A DNA stretch of 64,000 nt from Dermatemys mawii (taxonomy: Eukaryota > Chordata > Testudines > Dermatemydidae), in contig ML677326.1 in the NCBI GenBank assembly GCA_007922305.1, forward strand, positions 55,422,785 to 55,486,784, in the 5' to 3' direction. The notes beneath the pieces were generated by a model. That model was given only the letters and a program-made list of their open reading frames with translations. It was not told the DNA's origin and searched no databases. The translations under genes were made by a program, and so were the position numbers. This document shows positions 48,788-60,751 of this stretch, piece after piece. Within the stretch, counting starts at the first letter, position 1. Every line of letters begins with the position of its first letter.

Positions 48788-49390
48788 ATGGATGGTGAGC
48801 AATCCACTGTTGTGACCTGCACAGGATGTGCCATGTTTGCTTTTCTTCCACAGGACAGAAACAACTTTGTCTGTACAAAGTACAAGTTGGTCTCCATATT
48901 GGAAGAGAAGTTTCCAGGGCTGGAGAAATAAGTATCAACCCTCTGTTGCATAAGAGAAATTGAAGATTTCCTGGACAGACATCAGGATACGCTTCTTCAG
49001 GAACAACATTCTGAAGAATTAGAGCAAGCTGCGCAGTGGGGACAGAAGGATGATGAAGAAAATTGGCAGCATGTGACCTCCAGAAGAAGAAAGAGGAGTA
49101 ACCATGTAACAGCAATGCAGCGATCACTGAAGACTATATGGCTCTGGGAAGAAGGATAAAGGAGTTTGAGGTGCAAGTGATGTTCTCGTCCATTCTCCCT
49201 GTGGAAGGCAAAGGCCCAGGTAGAGATGCTGAATCGTAGAAGTCAATGAATGATTAAACAGGCAGTGTCGGAAAGAAGGCTTTGGATTCTTTGACCAATG
49301 GGATGGTGTTCCAAGAAGAAAAATTGTTAGTCAGAGATGGGCTCCACTTAATGAAAGGGAAGGGCATCTTTGCAAGCAGGCTGGCTAACG
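48788..49390 (+). pseudogene. CR1 ORF1 remnant (Cys-rich head, coiled coil, end of esterase domain)
   Basis: The ATG at 48788 opens MDGEQSTVVTCTGCAMFAFL, then DRNNFVCTKYKLVSILEEKF, before a stop. The CxxC-like Cys pairs followed by a leucine-rich coiled coil match CR1 ORF1 as I know it. Further on, REIEDFLDRHQDTLLQEQ and VTSRRRKRSN follow. Near 49300-49390, LLVRDGLHLMKGKGIFASRL corresponds to the C-terminal DGxHL catalytic block of the SGNH-type esterase domain found in CR1 ORF1. The middle of the esterase is missing. Several stops and frame changes separate the pieces. The protein would have been an RNA-binding partner of ORF2 in retrotransposition. Confidence 0.7.
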
Positions 49391-49439
49391 CAGAAATACA
49401 AATACAGCAGTGCACAAAAAATCCAGGATGTTTTTTGAA

Positions 49440-51000
49440 AATCTAGGAGACAATTTCCTGATATAAGTGCTGGAGGAACCAACTAGGGGCAGAACTCTTC
49501 TTGACCTGCTGCTCACAAACAAGAAAGAATTAGTAGGGGAAGCATAAGTAGATGGGAACCTGGGATGAAGTGACCATAAGATGGTCAAGTTCAGGATCCT
49601 GACACAAGGAAGAAAGGAGAGCAGCAGAATACAGACCCTGGACTTCAGAAAAGCAGACTCTGACTCCCTCAGAGAGCTGATGAGCAGGATCCTCTGGGAG
49701 AATAACAAGGGGGAGGGGCGGGGAAAGGAATCTAGGAGAGCTGTCTGTATTTTAAAGAATCCTTATTGATGTTGCAGAAACAAATCATCCTGATGTGTAG
49801 AAAGAATAGTAAAAATGGCAGACTAGCTTGGCTTAACGTGAAATCCTTGCTGATCTTAAACACAAAAAAGAAGCTCACAAGAACTGGAAGCTTGGACAAG
49901 TGACCAGGGAGGAGTACAAAAATATTGCTCAGGCATGCAGGAGTGAAACCAGGAAGGTCAAATCACAATTGGAGTTGCAACTAGCAAGGGATGTTAAGAG
50001 TAACAAGAAAGGTTTCTACAGGTATGTTAGCAACAAGATGATGGTGAAGGAAAGTGTGGGCCCCTTACTGAATGGGGAAGGCAACCTACTGACAGAGCAT
50101 GTGGAAAAAGTTAATGTACTCAATGCTTTTTTTGCCTCTGTCTTCATGAACGAGGTCAGCTCCCAGTCTACTGCACTGGGCAGCACAGTATGGGGTGGAG
50201 GTGACCAGCTCTCTGTGGAGAAAGAAGTGGTTCAGGACTATTTAGAAAAGCTGGATGAGCAGAAGTCCATGGGGCCAGAGGGACACTGCATCTGAACGTG
50301 CTAAAGGAGTTGGCAGATGTGATTGCAGAGCCATTGGCCATTATCTTTGAAAACTCATGGCAATTGAGGGAGGTCCCGGATGATTGAAAAAAGACAAATA
50401 TAGTGCCCATCTTTAAAAAAGGGAAAGAGGAGGATCTGGAGAACTACAGACCAGTTAGCCTCACCTCAGTCCCTGGAAAAATCATGGAGCAGGTTCCCAA
50501 GGAATCAATTCTGAAGCCCTTAGAAGAGACAAAAGTGATCAGGAACAGTTAGCATAGATTCACCAAGGGCAAGTCACCCCTGACTAACTTAGTTGCCTTC
50601 TATGAAGAGATAACTGGCTCTTTGAATAGGGGGAAAAGTGGTGGACATCATACATCTTGACTTTACAAAAGCTTTTGACATGGTCTCCCATAGTATTCAT
50701 GCCAGCAAGTTAAAAAAGTATGGATTGGATGAATGGACTATAAGGAGTATAGAAAACTGGCTAGATTATCAGGCTCCTTGGCAGCTGGTATCAAGTGGAG
50801 TGTCCCAAGAGTCAGTCCTGGGCCCGGTTTTGTTCAATATCTTCATTAATAATCTGGAGGATGGCATGGATTACACCCTGTGCAAGTTTGCAGATGACAC
50901 CACACTGGGAGGAGTGGAAGATACGCTGGAGGGCAGGGATAGGATTCAGAGAGACCTAGGCAAAATAACAGATTGAGCCGAAAGAAATCTGATGAGGTTC
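49440..51000 (+). pseudogene. CR1 ORF2 remnant (endonuclease end, reverse transcriptase)
   Basis: The endonuclease C-terminus appears as LLDLLLTNKKELVGE and, after a stop, DHKMVKFRIL (the SDH-type active-site His region of APE enzymes) near 49495-49610. The linker is open at 49900-50295 (REEYKNIAQACRSETRK, YRYVSNKMMVKESVGPLLNG). Reverse transcriptase follows at 50390-50976: [15 protein letters not shown], then [39 protein letters not shown] and the catalytic KFADDTTLGG. The N-terminal endonuclease catalytic region is deleted, and stops and frameshifts interrupt it. The catalytic FADD block is intact, but the protein cannot be made whole. Confidence 0.88.
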
Positions 51001-51116
51001 AACGAGGACAAGGACAAGTGCAGTGTTGTGCACTTAGAATGGAACAATCCCATGCACTGCTACAGACTAGGGACCGAGTGGCGAGGCAGCAGTTCTGCAG
51101 AAAATGACCTAGGGGT

Positions 51117-51338
51117 CCAGCTGCTAGAGGAATACCTCACCCTCCCTGATTAGAGATAACAAGCTGGTTCAGCCTCATTGGACTAACCCTGTCATCTCCA
51201 ACCTGGTTCTTGCCTACCTATTTATACCTGCCCCTGGATACTTCCACTGCATGCATTCGACGAAGTGGGTATTAGCCCACGAAAGCTTAAGCTCTAATAC
51301 TTTAGTTAGTCTTTAAGGTGCCACAGGACTCTTTGTTA
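51117..51338 (+). mobile_element. Penelope-type 3' fragment inserted in CR1, with 8-bp target duplication
   Basis: CTTGCCTACCTATTTATACC, GACGAAGTGGGTATTAGCCC, ACGAAAGCTTAAGCTC and AAGGTGCCACAGGACTCTTTG are in the sense that reads toward the family's 3' end. CTAGGGGT occurs at 51109-51116 and 51339-51346, and the CR1 reads through as GACCTAGGGGTTACAGTG once the insert is removed. It stops short of the usual CCCCTCTGA terminus. It is younger than the host CR1 copy. Confidence 0.8.
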
Positions 51339-52959
51339 CTAGGGGTTACAGTGAATGAGAAGCTGGATATGAGTCAACAGTGTGCCCTTGTTGCCAAGAA
51401 GGCTAACAGCATTTTGGGCTGTATAAGTAGGAGCATTGGATCAAGGGACATGATCATTCCCCTCTATTCTGCTTTGGTAAGGCCTCATTTGGAGTACTTT
51501 GACTAGTTTTGGGCCTCACACTACAAGAAGGATGTGAAAAAATTGGAAAGAGTCCAGCAGAGGGCAACAAAAATTATTGGGGTCTGGAGCACATGTCTTA
51601 TGAGGCGAGGCTGAGGGAACTGGGATTATTCAGTCTGCAGAAGAGAAGAATGGGGTGGGGAGGTTGATAGCTGTTTTTAACTACCTGAATTGGGGTTCCA
51701 AAGAGGATGGATCTAGACTGTTCTCAGTGGTAGCAGATGACAGAACAAGGAGTAATGGTCTCAAGTTGCAGTTGGGGAGGTTTAGGTTGGATATTAAGGG
51801 AAAAAAATTCACTAGGAGGATGGTGAAGCACTGAAATGGGTTACCGAGGGAGATGGTAGAATCTCCTTCCTTGGAGGTTTTTAAGATCAAGCTTGACAAA
51901 GCCCTGGCTGGGATGCTTTAGTTTTGGTTGGTCCTGCTTTGAGCAGGGTGTTGGACTAGATGACCTCTTGAGGTCCCTTCCAACCCTGATATTCTGTGAT
52001 TGTCTAATAAACCCAGAGGAACTAGAGAGCACATAAATTAAGGCTTTTTATATTGTCCCATAACATTGTGCATGCCTTTTCTTGGACTTGTGGATAGTGC
52101 ATAGATACAATGCCTGAGCTAAGGAAAAATCCAGAGTGAATTTTCTAACTTTGTAAAGTTTAGAATAGAATCTCTGATGTTATTTTAATATTTCATGATG
52201 TTGTTAACAGCTAGTTGACTCAGTAATTATTTTTAAAGCTGAAAAATATGAGAAGGGTTAGAGGGGAATTCAGTGGCATTATTGCTGTTGTGTTTATTGG
52301 CAGCAAGTTCCATTTCTCACAGTAGCTGTGCTGAGAATATTTACATATCAAAGTTTTTCCCCCTCAACACTTTTCAGCATTCGCTATTGAGATGCATGAT
52401 GAACGTTATCAAAATGTGTTTATGAAAATCTGGGTGATTCTTGGACTTGTGGCTGAGTAATGTGTTGTTTATGTGATGGGTGATGACTGAATATTATTTT
52501 TTCTTCTTGCTATAACAAATTTTATATAACAGTTTTATATAAGACAGCCTTTCACCTGTCTCTTGAAAAAGTTCTCAACATAGGACATAAACATTCTCTA
52601 AGCACACAGCCACGAACAAGCATTATACTCACTGGACCTCTGCAGTTCACATCACTGATTGTTTAAATACACTAGAAGAGTATGGAAACAACTTGAATTT
52701 CCATATGGTGTTTTCTTAAACACATTTTAAAAAATGTATCATTTATTTTTACAGATAACTGCAAGTGATTAATTTATTAAACTTTCTTATCACAGAGGAA
52801 TGAAAATTCAAATTCAGGCTGCAGTATGATTTATGACAAGCCCAGTAAATATACAATTTGGCAGAGTTCATGTGCTTGGTATTTTGAAAATCAGGCCACT
52901 TATTTAGGTGTCCAAATAAGAATTAAAATGTATATAATCCTGGCGGGATCAGAGAAGTA

Positions 52960-53180
52960 AGATGGAGATAGGAAAGAAGGAGCCTGGGACTTGGGAGACC
53001 AGGATTCAATTTAGTGTTCAATAGCAGACAACCTATGTGACTTTAAGCAAACTTAGAATCTCTGCCCAAGTTTTGCATCCATAAAAATGGACATGAGCAT
53101 ACTTCACAGGAATGTTATGAGGATAAAACACACAAGATTGTGAGGTGCTTTGAGGATAGCGATTGGGGCCAAATAAATAG
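52960..53180 (+). mobile_element. tRNA-headed SINE (turtle type)
   Basis: CTGGGACTTGGGAGACC followed by AGGATTCAATTTAGTG is the box B region of the turtle tRNA SINE. The body reads ACCTATGTGACTTTAAGCAA, AAAAATGGACATGAGC, CACAGGAATGTTATGAGGAT and GATTGTGAGGTGCTTTGAGG, its usual order. The box A end is diverged. Confidence 0.7.
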
Positions 53181-55057
53181 CTTACATATAGAAAAGCATG
53201 AAACAGAAAACAAAAGAAAGGAGGAAACCAAAATAGGAGTCAAGATTACCTTTGGCATACCAAGCAAGTTTCTCCTCAAGCTTGTAGTTGAAATCAGGCA
53301 TCTCTACCCTGGTGCTAGAATTTGTAGCAAGTATTTAACGTAATAATATTTTATGCTTTTATTTAACACCCTAGCTTCTGGAGTCAGGTGACTGCATGAG
53401 AATATCAGCTTTTCTTTCTGAAAATAAGTAATTTTATACCATTCATGTTTTTGGAGAAAAGCTTGAGAAGGTGACCCTTAAATGTTCATGAAACAAGGCA
53501 AATAAAGAAAGTTCATGGTATTAATTTAAAATATTTGAAATCCAATTTAATATACGAAGTCCAACGCAAGTCCTGACTGCTTGGAGTTGGCAATGATGCA
53601 AGAAGGAAGCACTTACTTTGAATTGTAAGAGCACTATATCATAAAGTTTTAAATATGATAATTAAACTATATCAAAAATAAGTATTAAGGACTTGATTTA
53701 ACTTGAGAGACACTCTGCATGGATACTGACAAACATTTTGTATGTTACATAGTACTATAGTTTATAAAAACAGAGAAGTCAGATTTGAACGTATAAAGTA
53801 ATTTGAACATATGACCATGATCTATGTTTTTTCCAATAAAAATGAAAGCAATGTTATATAAATTAATTTCCTGACACATATGGAAATTAAATTTGCCCCT
53901 CAGTAGGTATACATGTGCTAACAGAAAATTAGCTTTTCATTTTTTACAATGAAATCAATAGATCATTAAAAAAGGCTTTTGTCAGCTTTAACACCAAATC
54001 TTTGTATACATTCTACCATACTGTCAAGTCCTCTATGCACCATGGTGAAACATGATATCCGTGTTCCATTTAATATCATATTTCAAGTTTTTTGATAAAT
54101 ACTTCAACACAATAAGAAGCAGACTATTTAAAAGTGTATTTTGGACTACTTTTTTGATTAGTGATGGAATACAATAGAGCTACATATTCATGGACATTAT
54201 GCAAATGAATTCTAAAGTTGCTTTCTGCAATGCCAAAACCTCCGAGGCTTTAATAGAATAATAAACATTTACAAAGAAAGCATGGCACTAGAATATTTTC
54301 CTGCGTATCAGAGTGTTGATTTGGCAACGGACAAATTAGCCCACTAGCCACTCTAAATTAGCCATTCCACAAAGTAATCTTTTACACTGGAGAAAATTGG
54401 ACACAGAACTGTTCCCATCAGATGTCTTTCTTCCTGCAACACCAACTAAGCATAGGAATTCAATGACAAAAATTGGCATTTTCAGCACTTAATTTTGGGG
54501 ACTGTGGCAGTCATCTGGCTTACATTATATTGGAATAAAATTGAAAAAAAAACCCACCCTGAAATCTCATCTCTGAACAACAAATATTAAATTACATCTT
54601 AAAATAGTCGTTCTTAAGTCAAACTAGTCTCTTGCTAGCCCCTAAGTGCTGACTGTGCTCAGCATGCTACCAATGTTCCAATTTGTGTCATTACTAGATC
54701 TCTCAATGTATTCTGTTCCAGCCTTTGCATTAGGCAGCGGTTTCCATTCACTAATAGACTCTTAACACACCTTAGAGTGCTGAAGAAAATAAGTTAAATT
54801 AACTTAAATTGGCAGGTTTACATTGTAATTCAGTCTTGTTAAAGCCTCAGATAAAAAGTGGCTTGATAAGAAGACCTCTTCTAAGCTCACCGGCAAATGT
54901 TAGCATGCAAACTGTTGTGTTTTGAATAGGCATTTTTGTGATATTTCCAAAAGTAGGAGATTACTGGCCTGATCTTGGACCACTGAAATCAATTGTTGTT
55001 TTGCCATTGATCCCAGCATGATCAGGGTTAGACCCAGAGAAGTTCCAGAAGTTGCTG

Positions 55058-55188
55058 CAGATCCCATTGTCCGGGAATGGCAAACCGTGGCCACTGGGAG
55101 CTGCAGAGGGTTGCAGCAAAATGTCTCACAGCTAATCAGTTTACCCTGATGGGCTGCGTGAGGCCTGTGGGCTGCAGGTTGCCCAGTA
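55058..55188 (+). mobile_element. hAT-like 3' end fragment (ATGGCAAACCGTGG family)
   Basis: CATTGTCCGGGAATGGC, AAACCGTGGCCACTGGG, AGCTGCAGAGGGTTGC, then GTTTACCCTGATGGGCTGC and GCAGGTTGCCCAGTACTG. It matches 23400-23530 in order and ends in the CCCA-CACTG type terminus shared with the 7982 family. Confidence 0.5.
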
Positions 55189-55194
55189 CTGTAT

Positions 55195-55873
55195 TAGGAT
55201 GATCAGAGGAATGGAGAACCTGCCTTATGAGAGAATACTTAAGGAGCTTTGATTGTTTAGTTTAACGAAATGAGGGCTGAGAGATAAACACCAGGGAGGG
55301 AGAGGAGTTATTTAAGTTAAGGACTAATGTTGGAAGAAGAACAAATGAATATTCACTGGCCATCAACAAATTTGGGCTTGAAATTAGATGAAAGTTTCTA
55401 ATCAACAAAAGGAGTGAAATTCTGGAACAGGGATAGTAGTGAAAGCAAAGCATCCAACTTCTTCCAAGACTGAGATCGATACACTAATCGGGGTGTGGGG
55501 GGGAGAAGGTATATGAGGTTGCCTACAATGGGACATGGACATGGCCCATCCATATCTGCTATTACCAAGTATCTCCAGTGGCCAGAAATGGTACACTAAA
55601 TGGGGAAGGCTCTATATTACTACAGAGAATTTTCCCATCTGCCTTGCTGGCGCACTTCACCTAAATTCTCAGGGTCTAACTGACTGCCATATTTTTAGTT
55701 GGGAAGGATTTTTTCTTTAGGTCAGATTACCAGTGATTCTGGGGTTTTGTTTCGTTTTTTTGCCTTCCTCTGCAGTGTAAAGCATGGGCCATTTTCTGGT
55801 TTGAACAAAAATAAATGGTGGATTCTCTGTAACTTGACGTCCTTCAAAACAAGCTTTGAGGGTGATAGGTGGA
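55195..55873 (+). mobile_element. CR1 LINE 3' UTR fragment (GGGTCTAACTG subfamily)
   Basis: GATGATCAGAGGAATGGAG, CTGCCTTATGAGAGAATAC, AAATTCTCAGGGTCTAACTG, TTGGGAAGGATTTTTTC, TTAGGTCAGATTACCAGTG and TTTTGCCTTCCTCTGCAG follow the 3' UTR of a CR1 subfamily widespread in turtles. It is truncated before the final CTATGA-type repeat. Short frames here are not genes. Confidence 0.65.
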
Positions 55874-57238
55874 AGTGTTAGTATTAGCCTTTTTTCTGTA
55901 TGTTAACTCATAATTTTTATATATAACACAACATAAAAAGGATTTTGGTTTTCTATATATTCAGTGCCTTATACTGACACTGAAAATGTTTGTCCTTCAG
56001 TTCAACTTAGTGGATGAAAGGACAATGAAGTCAATGAAATGCGTATCATCTTTTACCCTGATTTTACTAACAATGCCCAGACCTCCAGGGAAGGGATCTC
56101 TTGAAACTAATGAAGGGACCCTACTGAGGTATGTCATAATAAACAAGACTGGGCAATAGATGAGAGGTTGCAATCTAATTATGTTCTGTAACTGATAAAG
56201 AGATAGTTATCAAATGTTTTCTGTGATTTATGAAATAATCCATTCCCAGATGTTTTTAACTTGTTAGGAAGTGTTTATTACAACAGGTGTTTTTTAGTTG
56301 AATTAGACATTCCTTTAGTTTGCAAAGCTATGAATGCAGGATCCATAGTAAACTCCATAAAGAGGTAAAATGAGGAACTAAAAACACAATGAAATTAATT
56401 ATGGGAAAATAACTTTTCCTACTGAAAAGGAATCTGTCTTAAAGATTATAAAAAGGAAAGAGGTTTTGGGAATGAAGAGAGAGTCAGCATTCCACCAGGT
56501 ACAGAGGGAGGAAAAAGAGGCCAAGTCTTCAACATACAGACTGATAACATACTATACTATATTTAGTATAGTGCTGCATTAATCTTTGATAACCTTTCAT
56601 TAAATAATTCCATTTGTGCCTTTTATTTGATGGTCTCGAATTGTTATTAAATGCAAAATAATTATCCAGTTCACCTCAGGAACATGTCAATCAACAATAC
56701 TGCTGGAAGTACTCTGATGAATCACGGTATTAAGAACATACATCATCACCAAAAACCCCAGTTGGACTCACGAGGGAGAATAGTTTGTACTGTATGTCAG
56801 TACCAAACAAAGCTTTCTCCAGTAAATTAACTCTCCTCTGTGACTTCCCCTGGTAAAAACATGGGTAGTAAATGATACAAATTTTCTTGGAATGCTGGGT
56901 ATGTACACTGACTACTTGGAGATCTCCAGTGGACTTAGAAATTCATGAGTCAGATCAGATGGCTTTAAGCAGAGGCATTTTTTACAATGCAGTTAAGAAC
57001 GCTGCTTTTTACATTATTTTATTTGTTTGAACATTGAGGTCCTGGTAGAAAGTAAGTATTGCCAATCTGAAGCTTTTAATGGCTCCATATGGAATAAAAT
57101 AGTTTGTGCTTTGCCTTGTACACTAAATTGATTAAAATAATTTGATTATCCTTATCAGGTATTTATATTTTCTGCATAATATATATTTAAAGGCATTTAG
57201 ATGGGGGTTCACAATCTGTACAGAACAACACTGTGTAT

Positions 57239-58025
57239 TGTGACAGGGTCAGGCCAGAAAGTGACAAACGGTAGATACATTAGCCCGAGATTAGGCAGGT
57301 CCCTTTCCCTTCAGTAAGATAGTAGGCTGTTCCAGAACAATCAGGAAGTTGCTGGAAGCAATTAAGGCAGGCAGGCTAATTAGGACACCTGGAGCCAATT
57401 AAGATGCTACTAGAAGAAATTAGGACAGTCAGGCTAATCAGGGCATCTGGTTCTAAAAAGGATCTCACTTCAGTTAGTGAGGTGTGTGCAAGGAGCTGGG
57501 AGCAAGAGGTGTGCAAGAAGCTGAGAGTGAGAAGCTGTACTACTGGAGGACTGAGGAGTACAAGCGTTATCAGATATAAGAAGGAAGGTCCTGCGGTGAG
57601 AATAAAGAAGGTTTTGGGAGGAGGCCATGGGGAAGTAGCCCAGAGAGTTGTAGCTGTCACGCAGCTGTTACAGGAGACACCGTATACAGCTGCAATCCAC
57701 AGGGCCCTGGGCTTGAACCTGGAGTAGAGGGTGTGCCCAGGTTCCCCTCATCTCCTAACTCCTGATCAGACACAGGAGATAACCTGGACTGTGGGTTCCA
57801 TCAGATTGGAAGTGTTCCCCGATCCACTAGGTGAGGTCAGCAGAAACTGCAGGAATTGTTCTCCTCTTTTTCTCCATGCTGGCCAGTGATGAGGTTAACT
57901 GAGTGAATGGCAGATTTGAGCCACTGGCAAAAGTGGCCAAACTGAGGCCTGCTGTGAATCTCTGAGGCAAGCAAATCCGCCAGTAAGCACAGGACCCCAC
58001 CAAGGCAGAGGAGAACTTTGTCACA
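57239..58025 (+). mobile_element. Solo LTR-like element, TGTGACAGGGTC family, copy 2
   Basis: It starts TGTGACAGGGTCAGGCC and ends GAGAACTTTGTCACA. GTAT flanks it on both sides (57235-57238, 58026-58029), a possible 4-bp duplication of the size made by gammaretrovirus-like integrases. Interior: several CAGGCTAATTAGGACACC phrases, a decayed TATA-like TTCTAAAAAGGATC near 57452, and AATAAAGAAGG near 57601. At 787 bp it is longer and better preserved than 1545-2260. A frame of 107 codons inside shows no motif. Confidence 0.65.
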
Positions 58026-58787
58026 GTATATAAAACTTGTTAATGTTTTTATTTCTTCCCCACAAATGGAAGATAGGCTGTCTTTGAAGAGTTTATATCT
58101 GAAATGTTTCCCTGTACATTATGTTTTTATTATAAACCTAAATTTATTGAAAAAGATTCAAAGATTAAAAGGAAAAAAAAGATAATCAGCCATCACAGTT
58201 CCAAAAGGAAAAACCACATTCTTTACATATCACCAATAGCTATGTAATTTGCATTTACTACTGTAAACAGATAAAACAATAAGCCGGATCAAAACATGAT
58301 ATATAAACCCATGAAGGAATGTGACTGTTTATTCAAACCTAGACAGAATCACTGAATTACATAGACGTTGCCATGAGATACTATAAGTGACCAAAAGAGA
58401 CAGAGCAAACAAAGATCAAATTCATTGTTCAAGCAGTGTGAAATGCAGTATCTATTCCTCAGTAATATCTTGCGAAGCACAAGACAGCCACAGCTATGCT
58501 TTTCCATCACATGTTCTTTTACACCTGATTTTGGTCAAATTTTGTACATTCCTACATTGTGAAATTCAGAAAACTGAAGTCAATTGGAGTTTTGCCATTT
58601 ACTTCAGTTGCATCAGGATTTTATTTAATGTCTGCATTAGACCTTGCTGAATTATTAACAAGCCTTTGTTCAAAACTTTAGAGGTGTGCAATGGAAGAAG
58701 TTACATCAAAATAATCAGAAGCCCTTATGAAAATATGTGCAACCCATTTTTCCTCCCAATTTAACTGCACACTTTTCTGACAACTTT

Positions 58788-58985
58788 TTAGTATGTTTTC
58801 AAAGTTTGAGCAAGATCAATTGGTTGTGATTGGACACAAATCATGTGGTCTTCATTTTGGTCTTCTGGGTAGCTCCAGCGGTCAATGAGATTATCAAAGC
58901 TATTTGGATTCATTTTGTCACAAGGAATGGCAGCATTTCCTGACTTGCATCTGACATATTTAATAAAAGTCAGTTTGGAGTGGTT
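58788..58985 (-). other. Possible terminal exon or pseudogene fragment, unrecognised
   Basis: A 65-codon open stretch lies between two stops. It reads NAAIPCDKMNPNSFDNLIDR, then WSYPEDQNEDHMICVQ, and ends DLAQTLKTY before the stop. TATGTCAG at about 58958-58951 could act as a splice acceptor, giving an exon 58950-58788. I do not recognise the sequence and see no clear poly-A signal after it. Chance cannot be excluded at this length. Confidence 0.2.
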
Positions 58986-59556
58986 TCATACTGCTGTCCC
59001 CAAAGAGATTTTAATAGGATAGTGACCTATCACGGCAGCCCACCAAAGGAGACCAGTCCATTCATGAAAGATGGTGGATAAAAGGAGCAAGTTACAATTC
59101 TAAGAGATAGGGTTAGAATGAACTTGTGTTGCGATAGATAATAATGTGGTACTGTGAGGTCCTACATGAGTTTTGATTATTTGAACAAACCACATATTGA
59201 ATCTTTTGATGTTCCTTCATCTCAAAATTTATATCCTAACACAAACCCTACATTTTTCAATCAAGAAAGCCAGTTACATTTTATCACTTAGAACTAATCA
59301 ATTTATAGAAAGCACAATATTTATCCAATCACTTCCAAAAACTTTGCATTATCAGTTATATTCACACACATACCTCCTCAAAATAAGGGATTAGAGGATG
59401 AACTGGATGAAAGGAAAAATAATGATATTGCTTTGAAAGAGGGAGGAAACAGAATGAGAAGGGGGAACATAAATTTCAGGTAAGCCAACAAGTGCTTCAG
59501 ATAATCAATCAAACGTTTGGTGTCTTAGTTTGACCTTCTTAGGTTTACATGTTACC

Positions 59557-59558
<2 letters not shown>

Positions 59559-59587
<29 letters not shown>

Positions 59588-59600
59588 ATATATTATATGT
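59559..59600. repeat. (AT)n microsatellite, interrupted
   Basis: An alternating AT tract of about 42 bp with TTA interruptions (ATATATTATATATATATATAT). Confidence 0.85.
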
Positions 59601-60341
59601 TGAACTTTTTCTAATGAAAATTAGGTCAAAAAAGAGAAAAGATTAATCATATTTTTCTTAATCTGATGGCATGACAATCAAGCATGAGGAGGATTTCTGG
59701 CTGACAGGTTCCAGCATGAAACAGTCCTCTATTTTATGTCAAGACATTCATTCCTGAGAGATGAACATGCAGAGATCATTAATGCTGCCCATATAGTGGT
59801 TTGCAAACCATGTGGACTAAAACTAATTTTACCTCCCCTTCATATGATGTTAATGGAGCATGGTTGTCGTGGTAATAGAATCTTGTTGTTGTCATAGCAA
59901 CAACGTTAGATTATTAGGGAATAGCCCAGCCAGTTTTGGCTGTTTTTTTGGTTAGTTCAGTGTGTGGCAACAAATGGCTGCTTTTAAGGTTTTCAGCTCT
60001 CTGTGTCTCAAGTGATTTCTTCCTAAAACTACTGCCCCCAAGAATATAACAGTTACCTATAGTACAAATTCTATTACTTAGATTTTTTCATTAAACAGGA
60101 ATGGATTTAAGAAATTTATTTGAAATCCTCTAAGTATAGAGATAATGAAGAAGTGATTAATTTATGTAGGGTCTTGTAAAAAGATAATGCAATATATAGT
60201 GTGTAAGTACACAGAATGGCCTGTTGAACATCATAGCTATGGTCCCTCAAAGGAGTAATGCACGAGGATGATTAAATGGGGTGATTAAAACTAATGGAAT
60301 TGGATCAAGAAACAGTAAGGCTCTCCAAGTGGTTCCTTCCT

Positions 60342-60751
60342 CTAGGTCTCCATAGATGTACTGTTATCTTCTGATGAAAATAAAGCTGATTCCATTTCAG
60401 ATGAGGTAGTCCCACTTATCCTAGGGCATCCCAATGGATTTTGTATCAGTGCTGCATTCTGTATGATGTAAAGACCATTTGCCAGATCTTTGACCATAAA
60501 GGTGTATCCAACTACAAAAATGGCTAAAGTGGTCCAAGGAGGATCACTCCAATCTAAGGCGATCCTTTTTGACACAGAACCAGTGCAGAGACACTTGCAC
60601 TATACATCCTACCTGCTGTCAGCAGGAAAAGGAGGATGGGAGGGACAGCCCTATACCATGCCAGTCTTTGAGCTGTTCTCAGACTCTTGTGGCCAGCCCA
60701 GTTTATCAAAAAATTAGGATAGTTTTCACAGTGATGTAACAGGGATGGCAT
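60342..60751 (-). other. Possible decayed coding fragment, unrecognised
   Basis: Two overlapping minus-strand frames of 77 and 65 codons occur. The first contains DWSDPPWTTLAIFVVGYTFM, then KDLANGLYIIQNAALIQNPL; the second contains YRAVPPILLFLLTAGRMYS. Each has one hydrophobic span. They overlap at 60554-60575 in different frames, as a single frameshifted coding sequence would. No family is recognised and no ends are defined, so chance or an unknown repeat remains likely. Confidence 0.2.

Larger units (their letters stand above)
48675..51999 (+). mobile_element. CR1 LINE spanning both ORFs, decayed, with one insertion
   Basis: This is the longest CR1 in the window. 5' UTR-like sequence (GTGGCGAACAGCAGAGAGGC, GGGAGTTTGCCTGGAAGTT) precedes ORF1 remnants at 48788. 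ORF2 remnants run from about 49440 to 51000 (endonuclease end, linker, reverse transcriptase). A Penelope-type fragment interrupts 51117-51338. The 3' UTR resumes with AGGGGTTACAGTGAATGAG and ends CCAACCCTGATATTCTGTG near 51990. Internal deletions and many stops make it inactive. Confidence 0.88.

Noticed and set aside
49900..50295. 131-codon open frame as a possible host gene
   Set aside because: It is the linker between endonuclease and reverse transcriptase of the decayed CR1 ORF2.
50638..50976. 112-codon reverse transcriptase frame as an active LINE
   Set aside because: The catalytic block is present, but the element has stops, frameshifts, deletions and an insertion.
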